A DNA stretch of 64,000 nucleotides, taken from positions 94,426 to 158,425 of the forward strand of contig NZ_JACBXS010000004.1 of NCBI RefSeq assembly GCF_013415485.1. The letters are read 5' to 3'. Position 1 is the stretch's first letter, and every line of letters starts with the position of its first letter. The notes below the pieces were generated by a model, which was not told where the DNA came from, searched no databases, and worked only from the letters and a program-made list of their open reading frames with translations. The position numbers and the translations under genes were made by a program. The stretch is from Rhabdonatronobacter sediminivivens (GTDB lineage Bacteria > Pseudomonadota > Alphaproteobacteria > Rhodobacterales > Rhodobacteraceae). Below are positions 63,004-64,000 of the stretch, piece by piece.

Positions 63004-64000
63004 CCGTTCCCCCCGACGCTCGTATGCGCATGTTGGGATAGAGGTTCGGGGCTTCCATGAGCTCGGAAAGCCGGCCTTCCAGCCTTATCTTGAAGCCTTT
63101 GTCCTCCGGGGTAACCACCACCTTCGAGATCAGGCGTCTGATGCGTTCGGCGGCATCTTCGGTGTCGGGCGATATCCCGGCCGCGAACACCCCCTCCAGA
63201 TCGCCGACATAGGTCTGGTACTGCCGCAACGCGGCAGGATGCAGGCCCACGACCTTGGGCGCCTCCGGCACAACGGCAAGCTCTGCCTCGATTTCCTTCT
63301 GCCGTGCAGACAGTTCACGCATCTGGGCGCCGATCACCTCGGTCGGCAGGCGCTCGTGCACATAGTCCTGCCAGGACCGGTCCAACAGCCGTTTGATCTC
63401 GCCAAGCTTGTTCTCCAGAACGATGCGCTGGCGCCGCTTGTCCGCTGTCGCACGCTCACGCTCCTGCTGGTAGGCCTCGGCGAATTCCCTCAGCAGATGC
63501 GGGGCCTTGAGGTGCTGCTTGAGGCCGGCGAGGACCGCCGCCTCGATCTCATCCATGTAGAAGATGCGGTTGTTGCTGCAGGCGCCCGATTCGCGGCGCG
63601 TGCTGCAATGGATACGGACACGGCCGTGATCGCGGTCCTTCACCGACAACCCGCCGCCGCAGCATCCGCATTTGAGCAGGCCCGACAGCAGGTAGCGCGC
63701 CTTGCGCTGTCGCTGTGGGGCTTCATGGCTGCGATCCCGCTTACGCGCCTGGACCGCATCGAAGAGCGGTTGCTCGACGATCGCCAGCGCGGGCACCTTT
63801 TCCCGCCTCCACGCCTCGGGCGGGTTCGCCCGTGACACCCGCTTGCCGGTGTCGGGGTCCTTCACCATTCGCACGCGGTTCCAGACGAGCACACCGGAAT
63901 AAAGCTCGTTGATGAGGATCCCGTAGGCTCCAGACTCATTGATATTCAAAGCCAGAAGAGGACGGTTGCGGCGAGCGCGACGGCGGAGAGGAACACTTTC
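62960..64000 (-). CDS. Large serine recombinase, C-terminal part (gene runs off the window)
   Basis: The frame is open to the right edge, so the catalytic N-terminal resolvase domain lies outside. The visible part has the Recombinase domain (YGILINELYSGVLVWNR, KDPDTGKRVSRANPPEAWR), a zinc beta-ribbon (LLKCGCCGGGLSVKD, CSTRRESGACSNNR) and a long coiled-coil (YQQERERATADKRRQ onwards), the layout of phage and element integrases. The last 14 codons (VAEEGLEPPTRGL and stop) are written in the antisense strand of the tRNA-Met gene; the stop codon covers two anticodon bases. It marks the edge of an integrated element. Confidence 0.9.
   Translation of the reverse strand, partial: ESVPLRRRARRNRPLLALNINESGAYGILINELYSGVLVWNRVRMVKDPDTGKRVSRANPPEAWRREKVPALAIVEQPLFDAVQARKRDRSHEAPQRQRKARYLLSGLLKCGCCGGGLSVKDRDHGRVRIHCSTRRESGACSNNRIFYMDEIEAAVLAGLKQHLKAPHLLREFAEAYQQERERATADKRRQRIVLENKLGEIKRLLDRSWQDYVHERLPTEVIGAQMRELSARQKEIEAELAVVPEAPKVVGLHPAALRQYQTYVGDLEGVFAAGISPDTEDAAERIRRLISKVVVTPEDKGFKIRLEGRLSELMEAPNLYPNMRIRASGGTVVAEEGLEPPTRGL

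Overview
The window is GC-rich DNA from an alphaproteobacterium, almost certainly of the Rhodobacter/Roseobacter group (Rhodobacterales). The main reasons are a gene transfer agent (GTA) structural cluster with the Rhodobacter capsulatus gene order, the pyrH-frr-uppS-cdsA-dxr-rseP block, a DnaA-like HdaA gene beside an AI-2E family permease, and family-typical protein sequences throughout. A complete ectoine operon suggests a salt-tolerant organism. The genus cannot be named from the sequence alone.

Layout. 1-3.8 kb: housekeeping genes (hdaA start, AI-2E permease, DUF1289 protein, CysQ-like phosphatase, PmbA). 4.1-12.6 kb: tricarboxylate uptake, made of a TctE/TctD two-component system divergent from tctC, a fused tctA-tctB gene and a PrpF-family isomerase, then a GntR regulator divergent from an AbrB-family permease. 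12.6-20.1 kb: DUF3422 protein, SH3 protein, aspartate-type aminotransferase, gamma carbonic anhydrase, a secreted PRC-like protein, and mmsA with a divergent LysR regulator. 20.1-24.8 kb: ectABC-ask with a divergent MarR (EctR-like) regulator. 24.9-27.6 kb: cysE, an AraC regulator, miaA. 27.7-33.2 kb: pyrH to rseP. 33.3-44.0 kb: GTA genes g15 back to g5 on the minus strand; terminase, portal and protease genes (g2-g4) are absent. 44.2-47.4 kb: two EamA permeases around enolase. 47.4-50.1 kb: a large M23/RTX/dockerin chimera. 50.4-60.2 kb: an acetate locus (acs, adk, DUF4212, actP) followed by a cNMP/CBS/DUF294 protein, a membrane protein, a receiver protein and a membrane PAS/pseudokinase/exonuclease fusion. 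60.6-62.8 kb: an oxidoreductase-SelD fusion. 62.9 kb to the end: tRNA-Met(CAU) with the 3' end of a large serine recombinase running into it, the left edge of an integrated element.

How parts work together. The Tct genes probably sense and import a citrate-like acid that the PrpF-family enzyme isomerises. The Ect enzymes turn aspartate semialdehyde into ectoine, with the dedicated aspartokinase supplying precursor. The acetate locus couples uptake (DUF4212/ActP) and activation (Acs) to signalling proteins of unknown mechanism; Adk, next to acs, can recycle the AMP that Acs produces. The GTA block has head-tail connector, tail and baseplate genes plus the capsid, but could not package DNA without genes located elsewhere.

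Beyond genes, three features stand out: three intergenic hairpins with a (GGGT)3GGG quadruplex motif in the loop, each just downstream of a gene and in the same relative orientation; three copies of a 3'-end element (hairpin plus an AGTATTT...GCAAGA tail); and three 11-bp direct repeats upstream of tctC.
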